64,000 bases of DNA from contig NC_133932.1 in NCBI RefSeq assembly GCF_031877795.1, positions 40,004,180 to 40,068,179 on the forward strand. Direction: 5' to 3'. Of the stretch, positions 49,176-61,600 are shown in pieces. Every line of letters starts with the position of its first letter. Position 1 is the stretch's first letter. A program made the position numbers and the translations under genes. Source of the DNA: Strix aluco. Taxonomy: Eukaryota > Chordata > Aves > Strigiformes > Strigidae. The notes under the pieces are model-generated. The model made no database searches. It was not told where the DNA came from and was given only the letters and a program-made list of their open reading frames with translations.

Positions 49176-51779
49176 AGTTCAGCTCCTCTCTCATTGATTC
49201 ATCATTTAAAGTGCAGGTGTAATTCTGCTCTGCTAATGTGCTTAGGGAAAAGTTTCAGGCACCTGATACCCAACAAACTGAAAAGATGATGAGAATTTGC
49301 TCATTGCTTTGCTAGAGAGAATGTTTTGTATGCATGAATGTAATTTTATCTTGCCAAGCATGTAAGGCTGAAAAATTGGAGAGAACTGTAGCACCATGAT
49401 GGCCTGGTGTCTATAATCTGATCAGGTTTTGTGGATACAAGATTAATGTTCCTTAAGACATGTATGATTTCCAGTAGAGACAGAGTATTTTAGACATTGT
49501 TGGTATAGAGGAAAAGGAAAATTCTAATTGCAATTCAAGTGATCCCTTTTTCCCTTTGCCATATTTTCCCCACAGGAAAATTTCATCCATTCACTTCCAA
49601 ATCCAAGGTAAAAACACAATGTTGTCAAAGTCCCAATTTCCAACTGCTTTTTTTTTTTTCTCTGTATAGTTTGCTATAAAAGATCTACTTTTTCCATCAG
49701 AGACCAGTCAATTTCACTTCCAAAATTCACTTTCAAGTATTTTTGGCAATTAAACACCTAAGAACACAGTGAAAAGTTGTTTTCTTTAGTCTTCTAGATC
49801 TTCTTGCCTATGTTAATGTGCCTGTCTCTCTTTTCTCTTTCTTTTTTTCGGGGGAAAATGGTGTGGGAATAAACCACAAGTGCAAGTGTATTTGCTTCAC
49901 TTGCTATCAAAAACAGCTAGTAAGGATAGGATAGGGTTGGGATTTTTTGTTTAAAAGAAACAGCTATATATACTGCAACTATAAAAACTAGAGAGAGGAG
50001 ATTGAATATATATGAAATTCTATGGTGATTAAAACTTTAATCCCAATGAACTGTTGACCTTAGCTCTAATCTCTGAGAAAAGGGGACAAGCACTCTACAG
50101 TAAGGGGATATTGTTGGAAGAGATTCCTGCTTATCTGACTTGGGTTTGCCTGTTTTCCTATCAGCATTGTTTAGGACTATATTTGACAAACACATGAAAT
50201 GAATTACTTTAGAGCTTACTGGAAGGAATTTATCATTTTTTGCACATGCATATAACAACATTTTTCTTTTCTGTTTCAGCGAATCATGTATTTGCCACAT
50301 ACTTCTTACTTATACTGTGAAATGATGTATAAGTGCTGACATTTTTAAAATAAAATTGTGCCATGACACACCTTGAATCTCACAGTACTTAAAAAACTAA
50401 GGAAAAAGTGTTAGTGTCCAGCTGCTCACCTAAACCTGAAAATCAGATATAACGTTTTATTGTGCCATATGAGATTTGGTCTGGTAGGGAATTTTGTATT
50501 TGTCCTGTGCCAGGGAAACAAGTCTTGTTACAACCAAGGTGAAAGAGAAGTTCTGTGTAAATGCTGATGAAAATATTCAAAGAATTGGAAACAACCATTA
50601 ATCCCCAAAGCAAAACAGCAGAGATAAAACTGGGAACATTCACCTGCGGTATGGGATGAAACATGCTACAACGATGCTGTAATTATTTTTGAAACAACAT
50701 TATAAGCCCAGGAAATAGGGTTTTGCTGAAAGAAAACACTAAACAAATTGACTTCTGGAAATACTTGAACAGAACACCCAAACCACCTCAGCACAACATC
50801 ACTGTGCAATAAACAGTTATGATTAACACACAGATTATTTATAGTCTTACCTTAGATTACATTTGGTTTTACATATGTATGCTGTGTTTTTCATTTTTCA
50901 CCCCTTATGGCAGACTACTTTTAGTATTCTCTTCTATATTGTATTTACTTCTATTTGAGATAGTAAGTCTAAATCCTCTAAGCTGAGGATTCTTGATTCT
51001 GAAGAAACTGCAGATGACCAAGGTGAACAGTAGATTTATTAAAAACAAAGGCATAGGATCTCAGTCCACAGTAAAACAAGGATCGATTTTATGAGTACTG
51101 AAGTCTAATGCAACTAATTAGACCCAACAGAGTGTGTGTATTATTTCTATGCATTTAAAAAACCTACAGTATAAACTCTAAAACGTTAAGGGCCATATTC
51201 ACTGATATACTCTAACTGTTATGCATTGCCCTGGAATGGAGATACACTTATGATTGTGCCTCCTTTGCATGAGCCAGTTTTGCCCTTGTATCTCATTCAC
51301 CTCCCCTTACTCACCTGCCCATGCTATGTGCTCTTTTCTGTTCTTTATAATCCTCCCTCTGAGCTCACACTCTATACACACAACTCCTTATCCTTTCTTC
51401 TTCATGGTTTCCATGCTCCAAGAATGCAACCCGTGAATTATAGGGCCTGCCAGCTGTTGCCCGATTCACTATGATCTGTAAAGCCTGTCTTCAAGATGGC
51501 CTGCAACAAAACTGCTTAAAGTATTTGAGGTCAGTGGAAAATATGATCCCTAATGCACTTACTCCCATTAAACTATCTGAGCTGTAGGCTCTAACAGCCA
51601 CAGGAGTGACCTAAGGCTCTGAAGCACGAAGCATGTGCTACGGAGTCCTGCGCGTATGCCACTTTTCTTTTCCCTGCCTGGGCTGAAAAGATAAAACAGT
51701 AGCTCTCCATGCTGCCACAGGGGATTATTCGAAGGTGATGAGCAGAAGCTTAAACCCACTTGTGAAAATTAGCAGCGCA
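49176..51779. other. Intergenic sequence upstream of the TRAPPC10 CpG island
   Basis: This is AT-rich unique sequence with no recognisable gene or repeat family. Base composition changes sharply at about 51.78 kb, where the CpG island begins. Confidence 0.6.
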
Positions 51780-52195
51780 CCTGCCACACAAACCACCGCC
51801 GCCTCCTGGCCCAGGGACAGCCCAGCCGCGGCCCAGCCGGGCAGGTCCCTCTCCCAGCCCCCTGTCCCGCAGCCTGACAGGGCCACGAGATCTACCAGAG
51901 CCTCACAGAAGCCCCGTAACAAATTTAAATAAAGCTTCATGTCGCTCACGCCGGGTGTCAGCGAACCGGGCGGCCGGGGGGGCTCATTTCCCCCAGTCGC
52001 CTCAGAGCACCCGGCGGTGGCAATCTCTCCCCCTCTCGCCCTGCCAGCGCCCTGGGGCTACCGGCGGCGGGGACGAGGGAAGGAGCCCTCCGCCCGCCAA
52101 GGGCTGCCCCACGCCCGGAGCGCGGGGACCGGCGGCACCGAGGGGAGCGCGGCCCCGGCGCGGGCTGTGGGGAGGAGGCTGCGCCCCGCCCGCTC

Positions 52196-52206
52196 TGCGC
52201 AGGCGC
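52196..52206 (+). promoter_or_regulatory. NRF-1-like binding site
   Basis: The sequence tgcgcaggcgc differs at one position from the palindromic consensus TGCGCATGCGC. It lies about 350 nt upstream of the TRAPPC10 ATG within the CpG island. Confidence 0.6.
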
Positions 52207-52307
52207 GCCCGGCCCCGCGCTTCCCCTTTCTTTCACCCGTTTTCCGGGTTAACCCCCGTGCGGCCGCGCTGGGCCCGGGCGGCGGCGGCCGGCGGCGGCG
52301 GCGCTCC

Positions 52308-52314
52308 CCGGAAG
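52308..52314 (+). promoter_or_regulatory. ETS-family binding site
   Basis: The sequence ccggaag is the core preferred by ETS factors such as GABPA. A second related copy, aggaagcgg, lies about 30 nt downstream. Paired ETS sites near the transcription start are common in CpG-island promoters. Confidence 0.5.
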
Positions 52315-52383
52315 CGGTAATGCTCCGCCGGTGATCCAGGAAGCGGATGAGCTCGGCCGCCTTCCCCTCCGGAGCGGCGCTGC

Positions 52384-52425
52384 GGGGACGCGGGGAAGGG
52401 GGTGGGGGGAGGCGGGGGGGGGGGC
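52384..52425 (+). other. G-rich run, potential G-quadruplex
   Basis: At least five runs of four or more G occur within about 40 nt, ending in a run of ten, with loops of one to three bases. A further G10 run lies at about 52475-52486. The G-rich strand is the sense strand of TRAPPC10. Confidence 0.7.
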
Positions 52426-52499
52426 GCCGCGCCAGCAGGCCCCGAGGCGGAGCGGCCCGTCCCAGCCCCCCGGCGGGGGGGGGGAGCGGCGGCGTTTCC

Positions 52500-52532
52500 A
52501 TGGCGCCGAGCGGGCGGGGGAGCCGGGGCTGA
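52500..52532 (+). CDS. Upstream ORF in TRAPPC10 5' leader
   Basis: This is a 10-codon ORF (MAPSGRGSRG) ending in TGA 15 nt before the main ATG. It is in frame with the main CDS, so its stop also blocks N-terminal extension of TRAPPC10. Its ATG context has T at -3 and G at +4, so initiation would be leaky. It lies in the leader only if transcription starts upstream of 52500. Confidence 0.4.
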   Translation: MAPSGRGSRG

Positions 52533-52547
52533 GGACCCCGCCCGCTC

Positions 52548-52638
52548 ATGGACCCCGCCGCGGCGGCGGCCGCCGAGGAGGAGGGCAGGGAGAAGCCCCC
52601 GGTGATCTACACCATGGAGAACAAGCCCATCGTGACCT
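52548..52638 (+). CDS. TRAPPC10: TRAPPC10 coding exon 1
   Basis: It encodes residues 1-30 plus one base of Cys31. The alanine run (residues 4-9) comes from a GC-rich triplet tract. The conserved part starts at [14 protein letters not shown]. The donor is gtgagt at 52639. Confidence 0.93.
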
Positions 52639-55600
52639 GTGAGTGCGCCTCGCGCCCCCGGACGGGCGTTAACGGTCGCTGCGGGGGGAGGGTGGGAGCA
52701 GTGGCCGTCCGAAGCGGCGCGGGGGGCGCGGGCCGGTGCCCCCTCCGGGCCCGGGCGAAGGGCGGCTCGGGGCGGTGCCCGGGGGCTGTGCGGGGCGCTG
52801 ACCTGGCGGGGAAGGCCGGAGCGGGGCGAGGCGGGGAGCGGCCGTTCGGCCCGGCGGAGGTGCCGGGCTGGCCGCGGCTCTGGGCGCCGGCGCTCGGCCC
52901 TGAGGGACGCGGCGCCTGCAAGGGGCTCTGATGGCGGGTTTTGCCTCTTTACTGGTTCCCCCCCTCCCTTTTAATGGCAGTGGACAAACTTGGGTCTGTT
53001 TCTCTGTGTTTCAGGACTATAGTAAATAATAAAAACGAACGTCATGCTTACAGGTGCTTGGGGAAGAGTCAAATACGACAATAAATCTTAAACGCTAAAC
53101 TTCTTGCCAGCGAGCTTTGTGTAGTTTTGCTCTGGGTAAGAGAAGTCACGAGAAGTAAGACATCCTCTGTGGTGAGGAGAGATTCCCGCTGACATTATAA
53201 TTTAATTTGTAACTGCTGGGCTTTGGTTTCATCTCTGAGACAGTTTATTTAACAAACCAGATCGCGTGGTCCCAGCGATGAATTGGTGCTTCCAGGCGTC
53301 GGAGGCAGGCAGCTGGGACATGTGCGCGCGGGTCCTGGTGTAAAACGTGGGCTCCCATGCTCTTACAGGTATAGAGAGTTGCCCGCAGAGTTCACTTAAA
53401 ACACACTGGTAAACTAGACTCGACACAAGGAAGCGTTTCTTTACCGAGAGGGTGGTCAAACACTGGAACAGGCTTCCTAGGGAGGTGGTCGATGCCCCAA
53501 ACCTGTTGGTGTTTAAGAGGCGTTTGGACAATGCCCATAATAACATGCTTTGACTTTTGGTCAGCTCTGAAGTGCTCAGGTAGTTGGACTAGATGATTGT
53601 TGTAGGTCCCTTCCAACTGAAATAGTCTAGTCTATTCTGACTACATTTATAATGCTTGTAATAAAAAGGTGAATGAGAACAGTGTAGAGAATTCTGCTGC
53701 CTTTTTTTTTTTTTTTTTTAACAAAAGGTAACCAGTGGCTGTTTGTTCTCAGTCAAAAATATCTCTATCGGTGACATAACAAACTACATACTTCTACTTT
53801 ATCAGTAGAACACTGGCAATGCTTTATGTGTGTGTGAAATAGAAACTTTCACAGGTCTGTGTCATGTTATTATGAAGCAAGCATTGATGATTAAGGTCTT
53901 CAACTGATAGTGATATTTAGAAAAAAATATCCAGCTATAATCTCATAACTATATAATTACAGAACTCTGTATATATATTTTCTTCAGACTGTTTTATAAA
54001 TGTGCTTTTTTTCTTAAAGTTTTTTTCGGTGCAGTTCATAAATTGAAGTCAGAGATATCTATATTGAATCTTCTGTACTTACATACTTCAAGACTTTTGA
54101 AATCCATTTCACTTCAGATTTAAAGTCAGAAAAATGTACATATCCAAAACATCTGGAGGATATTGTTGCCGTCCTTGTTGGTGTTAACACTACTGTTCAG
54201 GCTGTGGTAGATTGCTTTTTAGGTTTGCTGACTTTATTCTGTATTCGGAATTGGAGTGTTTGGGGGTGGGGTGTGTGTCCATGTCCGTCCTTACTGTTCC
54301 TATATGATTTAATAAGTAATACATCTTTCAGTCTGTTGAAGTACATGCAGTTTTACCTCAGGCTTGCTTTTTTGTTGGTAAATGCAAAAAAGAACTCTTG
54401 CCTCTTTGTGCAAGGAAATTTAAAAAATTCCAAACATTAAATTTCATCACATTTCAGTCAAGCCCAATAATCTGATGCTGAAAATAAATATTAAAATAAA
54501 ATAAAGTAGTGAGTGAGCGTATGTTATGTTTGCAAAATGTTTTGGACTTGCCACCATACGGTACGGTAGCAGCATACTTACAAATGAAATATGAGGTGAA
54601 CATTATGTATCATTTGTATGCCTTGCTCCTGGACTAAAGGAATTCTTTCTGGTGCTGTGAACAAGTATGACAGTAGTATCGTCACTGGTATGGAGTAGAA
54701 CTGCTTTGTCTGAGACGAACTAATTAAAAAATAAGGCTAATCGAGTAAAAGTGCTCAGAGATGACCTCTCTGGTGAGTGTAGTAAGGGTGACTGGCTGCC
54801 ATTTTTAAACTAAAACATTTGCTTTTAATGGGGAATGTGTTTTGCTTTAGCTGGTTTAGTTTCCCTTTTCCTCTGTCCAGGGAAGTGGAGTACTTGGAGA
54901 CCATAGTATTTCAAACAAATGCATTCAACAAAAATTACTTACTTGAAGGAAAGCTCTTCTAAGCATTATATTGGTTGGAGATTTATGAGGAGGTGAAGCT
55001 TGGTCTTCCAGGGAAAGAATTGTTGGCTCGATATTGGCTTGTTGGAAAACACATTCAAAGCCAAGGTATTAGAAGCTGTTCAACAAATACAGTTTATCTT
55101 TTGTTTTGGGGTTCTGATTTCAGGCAGTTGGGAGTTGTCTGGAGTAACTGCCCCACCTAGCAGGTGCACATGAGGGGAAAACAGACCTGCAAGGGGATGG
55201 CTAGCTTCTTATTATATTGCTACAAGGTTTAGATTAATCTGCCAGATAAATATTTGTATCATGAAATAAATACTGTTAACTCTTAGGGTTTATCCTTAAT
55301 AAAGGAGAACAGAAGAGTGAGTTTTGTTTGGAATGAAACTTATTTTGAACACTGCATACCAGAGATGTTTTGTAAACAAATGTTTTAATCTACTTGAAAT
55401 AAATTTGACAGTACTCTGAAAGGAATGCTTCTTTGGTAGAGTTATGCTTTCAAATCTGTGAGTTAGCCTGTATTGTAACAGTAGTTATTTGCTGTACTGG
55501 TACAATCCTGAGTTTAGCGCTTTATGTATGTACAGACTTCAGCCTATAGAATAAAAATGGCAGATTCCACGTGGCTTGTATATTTGATGCCAATTGCAAA

Positions 55601-58600
55601 TGCAGTTTTTGTCATGACTCTTCACGTTAGTAACTTAATAATTTTGTCCTCAGAATTTGTGTATAGATGCATTAGCCTTGTATTTATGGTATTTGTATAA
55701 CTGGTAAACCCCCATAGTTTTAATAGTTTAGATTAATAGAATTCAACTAGGCAAACTGTCTAACCAAAAACTTCTAGAGATGTTTTCTCCAGGCAGACAG
55801 ACAACCATATTTTGTAAGCGTGGAAAAAGTAGTATATTAATGGAACGATGCTATTTCTTTATGGTTTTTTTGCTTTTCTCAAGATGGCAGTATCCTGTGT
55901 AGTATTAAATCATTCTTGTCACTTAGGACTGAGTGCTATGATGATTCCGTTCCAAATTAGTTTGAATCATGTTTTTATACTGTTGGTCTTAGTAGACTGT
56001 AAACTCTGTGGGGAGTTTCACTGTCCAGCTGTGGTTATGCTCGCTCTGGCACATTACCTTGCAAAGTCTCAAGTTTGTAGCAATTTAGCTTCATTGCTAC
56101 CAGACCTTGTATGTTTATGAAGGATTTTGAGTCAGCTTCTAGCTTTCTCACTGCTGTAGAAATATTATTTTTAGCATTATTAATTTTTTTTTTTTTTTTT
56201 AAGAGGCAAGTTGAGTGTTTGCATCAGACATCTTAAACTTGGGTAGTTTCTTTGCAATGTTGACTAGACATAATCTTTATACAATTCAGATTGCTTTCCT
56301 AGAAAACCAAAACAATGTTGCTTCCTTCTTGTGAGTCCTATTTGAAACTTTAATTTGAGAAAGTCTTTGAAACTTTAATATAATGTTCTTGCACATATAT
56401 ATCAACCAAGTGTTCTGATGAAAGAACTTGTCCTTATGTAGCTGGTTTGCACTTACATTATTAGCTCTGTCTATCCATAGGGAGAGGAAGTTGAAGACTG
56501 AAGACAATCCTGCTAAAGGAAGCAATAGGTTTTTCAGAGCTTTTCTACCAAGTTGTTCTTTTGTAATTATCTTCACGCAGTTGTTGAATATTCCTTATCA
56601 CCGTGTAGTATCTGTTTATATATTGTGTGTGTGCGTATTTGTTCTCACTGTCAAGACTCTGTCTTAGTACAATGAACTTTTTATATAATCTTTGGAGAGA
56701 ATGGGATGCATCACTTTCATCTGGTCCATGTTCAGAATGTGCTGTGATAGAGCAAGAGCAAAACCATCAGCAAAATCATTGTAGGCCGGAGAATAGAAAA
56801 CGTTTGCAAATATCTACAAGAGCAGCATGAACAGAAAAGGTTAATAGATGTGAAGGGGGGGGTGGGAAGAATTTACATCTTTTTGGAGTGAAAATAAATG
56901 CTTGCAGTTAAGAATATTGTTCTGGAACTGGAAGAGCTTAATTCAAAAGTTCTTCTGTTACTAGTAGGTAGATGTAATAAAAAATGTGCCAACAAGAAGT
57001 GGCGCGTAGCCCAAGTGATTAGAATGATTTGCTGCTAGTGAGACCCTTTAAGCAACTATATACTATAAATGCATTTTCCCTGTTCTCAAACAGGACTCCT
57101 GTCTGCATTGTAAGTCATCACTGTTGTGTAGTTGATCCAGTATAATTCTGTACTTAAATATCTGATTATATATGTTGTGAGAAGCAGCAGCGTATTCTTG
57201 TTAGTGTTAACCCCTATTTTACAGATTTAGTGGGGCAGCAGTAAGTAAAGATGTAAAGTTTCACTAGAAGGGTTTTCTTCTGCAGGCTACTAGTGAATCA
57301 GCTGAGATTTTTATATAGCAATTAAGCTGTCTTGTGTTTCGTTTTTTAGACCTTTTTTGAACATGAATCTGGGTGGGGGGGGGGAGGAGGACCTTTAAAA
57401 GAAACAAATACTAAAACCCCACTAGCCTTCCAAAACTTAAGCTGGATCTGCTTATAATAGACTAGTGAATTACGAAAAAATATTTATAGCAGAACTTTTT
57501 ACCAGTGGAAAAATAAGTGGGATCAGTGGTTAGCTGTGACTGATATCTGGGGATAAAAACTAGGCAAAACCACACTGAAGTGTAGTCTTGGCACTGAGCT
57601 CTTTTAAAGGTATTTGAAACCTTTTATCTCAGTTGACTGGGTTTGTCATTGGTATCAAAGGAAAATATTTGTCTGCTTCAGTCATCTGACCTCAGGAGTT
57701 TTTGTTTTACACGGCCTGTGTAGTTAGTGGGTTGGGATAATTTTCTCTAGAGGAAAAAAATTGTGGAATATTCAGATATTGTAGTGACAAAGCCTATAAA
57801 CATTAAGAAGATTGGAAAGTGTTAGAAAAAAATAAATTCTTTTTTGGTGTTTTTTAGGCAGCCATCAAACTAAAAACTGTCAGTATTTTATGGTTCTTTT
57901 GTATCAGACAGCTGCTACAAAGAGTATGTGGTCCTCTTGAGAGTCCTGGTAAGGCAGTCATTCTGGTTCTTATATCCTTTCTGTACAGATTTGCAGCAGA
58001 ACAAGTGTCCTAGACAGGGGTAGAGGGAAGGGAGGGTGGCTGCATTGACTTGATTTACCAAAATGTCAGGGAGAAAGACAAGGCGGAAAGAATGGAAAAA
58101 AAGAAAATACGGGACCAATAGCATAAAATTTTTAAAATTAGTACTTTGAACATTCATGTGGTCTTTTAAAGCTGTATTTGCTAGGATACTCAGTCACCTT
58201 TGCATTATGCTGTAACCTAAACAAGGAGTGTTTTGGTATTAGATGCCTGTCTCAGTTCTTGGCTAACGTAATTTTCAGAGTTTTTCCCCAGGATTAGGTT
58301 TATGGTTATGAGCTGCTATGTAGAGATAGAGCCTGTCCTTGAACAAAAGATACAGACGTTCTTTACTTGCTTTACGTAATCAGTTTTTACAGCCAGGTTC
58401 ACAATTAAGACTCATTTGAGTAAATTTTGTTCCTCTTTTGCCTGACCTGGCCATCTTAACATTTTGGATGTCAATTTGGTGGACATGAAGTCTTTGAAGG
58501 TCATAGAAACCTTAACTTACGCTGTCTGATTCAGTGTTTGATTTCGGCTTATTGTAAAACCCTTTTAAGGTTCTGCTGCTTAATTTGCATTTGGTTTCTG

Positions 58601-61600
58601 GACAGATACCTCTTTGTCTTAATTCGTTTCTGAAGTGTTTAGATAAATGGCAAAGGGCATACTCTCTGAACTTTGTATTGTGGAAAGAGAGGAAACATGC
58701 TTTCTCCTTTCTTCCCTTTCTCCAGAAGTGTTTCTTTCTAATGTATATCATTTGAACATTCCTGCTTTATATTATTTTGTTAGTTAAAATGTTACCACTT
58801 CACATACAGAACCACCCTATACTTGGAGTGACATCACTTACAGAAAAAACACGGTAATTCTTTATTTGTTGTATGTTGGCATCCAGATGGGGAGTAGATT
58901 AATTCAGACATACATGGTATAAAAGCTGAGGTAGGTGCTCCAGAGACTATGGATTAGCATTTTTTTCCTATAAATTTTTTTTCCAAAAAAATTATAATAA
59001 ATCAAGTATTAAAATAGAGCAATGGAAAATATTTATTAAATTTATAATAGAAATTAGAGAAGTTGTAGAATATATTTTAAAATAGTACCAAATATGTATA
59101 ATTTTGAAACGTGTTAAATCTATTAAATCTGATTAGTTTAATATTGTTTATAGAATAATTGTATTAGAGAAACTTAATAAAACATAAGATGTGCATTTCT
59201 TACTGTGTTTTAAGTGATAAAGGATGACTTTTTAATGTTACTCCCTAGTTATTGTCTCTATTGGATATTTAGGTCTTATTTAATTCTGATGATTCTAAAA
59301 GATTCTGAAAGAAAACCCTTTGCTAGCAGGCTGTTTTGTTTTAGTTATGGTAGGATTCCAGAATTACTTTTCTTACCCGTGTACGCACATCCTTCCTTCT
59401 CCTTTTCAGCTGTATCTGATCATTCTTTACACTTCGGCTAGGAGTGGCTTTTCTCCATTACTGAGAATCCTTTGAGTGAGGTCTTAGTGTTGAGACCCAT
59501 CCACTGAAATGAATTTGCTGTGATACAGTTGTGCTTAGGTATCTGGCCGTATTAGTCTGTAGGGTTGTTTTTGTTTTTTCTAAACCTACAAAACAAAACT
59601 TCCAAAACAACCATACAACAAAAAAAGACCCCAGCCAAAACAAACACCAGCACCCCTATACCCCCACCTCAAAAACCCCTGACAAAAAACCTATAACAAA
59701 ATCTTTGAAGCAGTTCTGACTTTTGTGCAGACTTTTGGGGTTTGCTTTAAGTTTGAATTCCAGGGTTACTTGTGGTTTTGGAATGTTTCATTCAAAATTC
59801 ATAGATTCAGTCAGATGCAAACAAAATTTTCTGTAGTGGTGTGATTTGGTTTCTTCTCTTTTTTTTTTTTTTTTTCTTCTTTTACCTTTTTTAATTTATT
59901 CAATATTTTGGAAAGTAGATAATGGATGCAGCAACTACTAAGTCTTCAGAGGCATATATACAGAAGAGAATGAGACTTCTACCCTGCTTAAGGTCTTGAG
60001 TCATAGGAATCTTGTACAACATCACTCCAAAACTAGAGCGATCTTTGAGGACTTTTTGTTCTGTTATTTGTGAAGGTTGTGCTCATGCTCGTCTACTTGC
60101 TGTGAGGTGTTCCCCTCCCTCGCTGCAGTCCAGTAGCAAGCAGTTACCAATTTAATGTGCATCTTGCCAGTCTTATGGTGCTTACAAGTCCTTACTACTG
60201 ATATTTGTCCTCTGTCAGTGCTGTGCTATTGTTGTCTGCTGATAACTTAATTTTTAGTTTTCTTGAGTAGCTCAAACATGCTGATTACAGGGTCTAGTTG
60301 AGTAGAATCTGAAACGTTATAAACCTTTGGGTGTTTGTAATACGTGGTAGCAACATTTGGTCTGTGTTCAAAAGATAGCCGATGTATTTTGCATTGAAGG
60401 TCTGTTCTCTCTTCTAATCCTAGATGCCTTAATCATAAAACACATTCCTAAATGTATTTTATATGCCCTCAAAACCAATGCAGGAGGAAAAATTGACTGG
60501 TTTTAAAAGGAATGTACCTTTCTTAAGCTGATAATGTGATGTGGTGGTCTGGAATAACAGGGTGCCTAAACATTATCATTTAGTAGTTCATTTGTATTCT
60601 GGAGCAGTCCTTTTTACTCAGGATGTTGAATTCTGAAACTTTTGTGGCATACATTAGATTTTTAGGTGCAGTACAGAAAGAGCACTTTGTTGTGCTCCAG
60701 AGGTAAAATACGTCGTTCGTTCTCTCAGTCGGGCTCCAAGCTTTGTGTGCTATCATTTTGATGTGGTCATCGTGCTGTTGCTAAATCACTAAGCCGCATT
60801 TTACTTCCTATGGGCAGTAATGACTTGCAAATCAATAGACTGTTCTCCATGGCCTAGCTCACAGAGATGTTGTAACTTGGCATAAGACAGCATTGACAGT
60901 ATGACTAACACTTGTTTTGGTATTCGACATTTGTTTGTAGTTTAAATAAGATTTGGTACAGTACACTTAATTCGGGCAGAACAAGATGAAGGTGAAGAGT
61001 CAAGAATAAAGTGCTTTCTGGAGACTTAAGGCTAAAGCACTAATAGCAGAGTGGGCTTTTTTGTTTGTATTTTGTTTTTTAACTATTCTAGGAAATGCTA
61101 TCATTGAATAATAGTTATTGTGGTCAGACATCAGAAGAGCTGTTTTTTCTTGTTTTGACAGCTAATCAGACCTTTAAAATTTAATTTTTTAAATTCTTTT
61201 ATTGTGATAGAATTATGCTAGTGGCTGGTAATGAAAATAATATATAAGAAAATTGGGAAAAGGTGAGTGGACTAGAAGAGGGTTTCCAAGATAAAGTTTA
61301 GTGCTAAGCTACTGTGGAAGTAATGCCTGGCTGTGTGCCCGGAGATGAGATTGCGTGGTGGGAGGGAGAAGAAAGGATGTGGGATACTTCCCTACCTGTA
61401 GCTCCCTGTTCTGCAGGAAGGTAAGAAGATCTTTCTGTTCAGGTTGGGCTGTACAATGGCAGATGATTGTAAAAAGGAAACAAATGGAAAACTACCAGGA
61501 AATATCAGAATTGCCTATATACCTTTTGAAATCTTAATTGGAAAATGTAGCTCTTCCCCTGGGGGAGAGCGGGGTGGGGGGAGGAGTGTCAAAAGTAGAG

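Larger units (their letters stand above)
51780..52935 (+). promoter_or_regulatory. TRAPPC10: CpG island promoter of TRAPPC10
   Basis: GC content and CpG density rise abruptly here in an otherwise AT-rich window and fall again after about 52.93 kb. The island covers the TRAPPC10 start codon and the first 300 nt of intron 1. There is no TATA box. An NRF-1-type site (52196-52206) and ETS-type sites (52308-52314; second GGAAG about 52340) suit a housekeeping promoter. The start of transcription probably lies between about 52220 and 52450. The island reaches about 770 nt upstream of the ATG, so divergent antisense transcription is possible. Confidence 0.9.

Noticed and set aside
51939..52334. 131-codon + strand ORF in the CpG island
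   Set aside because: GC-rich sequence has few stop codons. The translation is Arg/Gly/Pro/Ala-rich without conserved blocks.
52058..52549. 163-codon - strand ORF in the CpG island
   Set aside because: Same composition effect. There is no homology and no splice structure to support a divergent gene.
57001..57060. tRNA-like A-box stretch (tagcccaagtgattaga)
   Set aside because: No B box at the right distance and no cloverleaf pairing.
61355..61537. Possible extra TRAPPC10 exon ending in ggaag|gtaaga near 61420
   Set aside because: The donor is good, but the translation matches no part of TRAPPC10, and exon 1 joins exon 2 cleanly without it.
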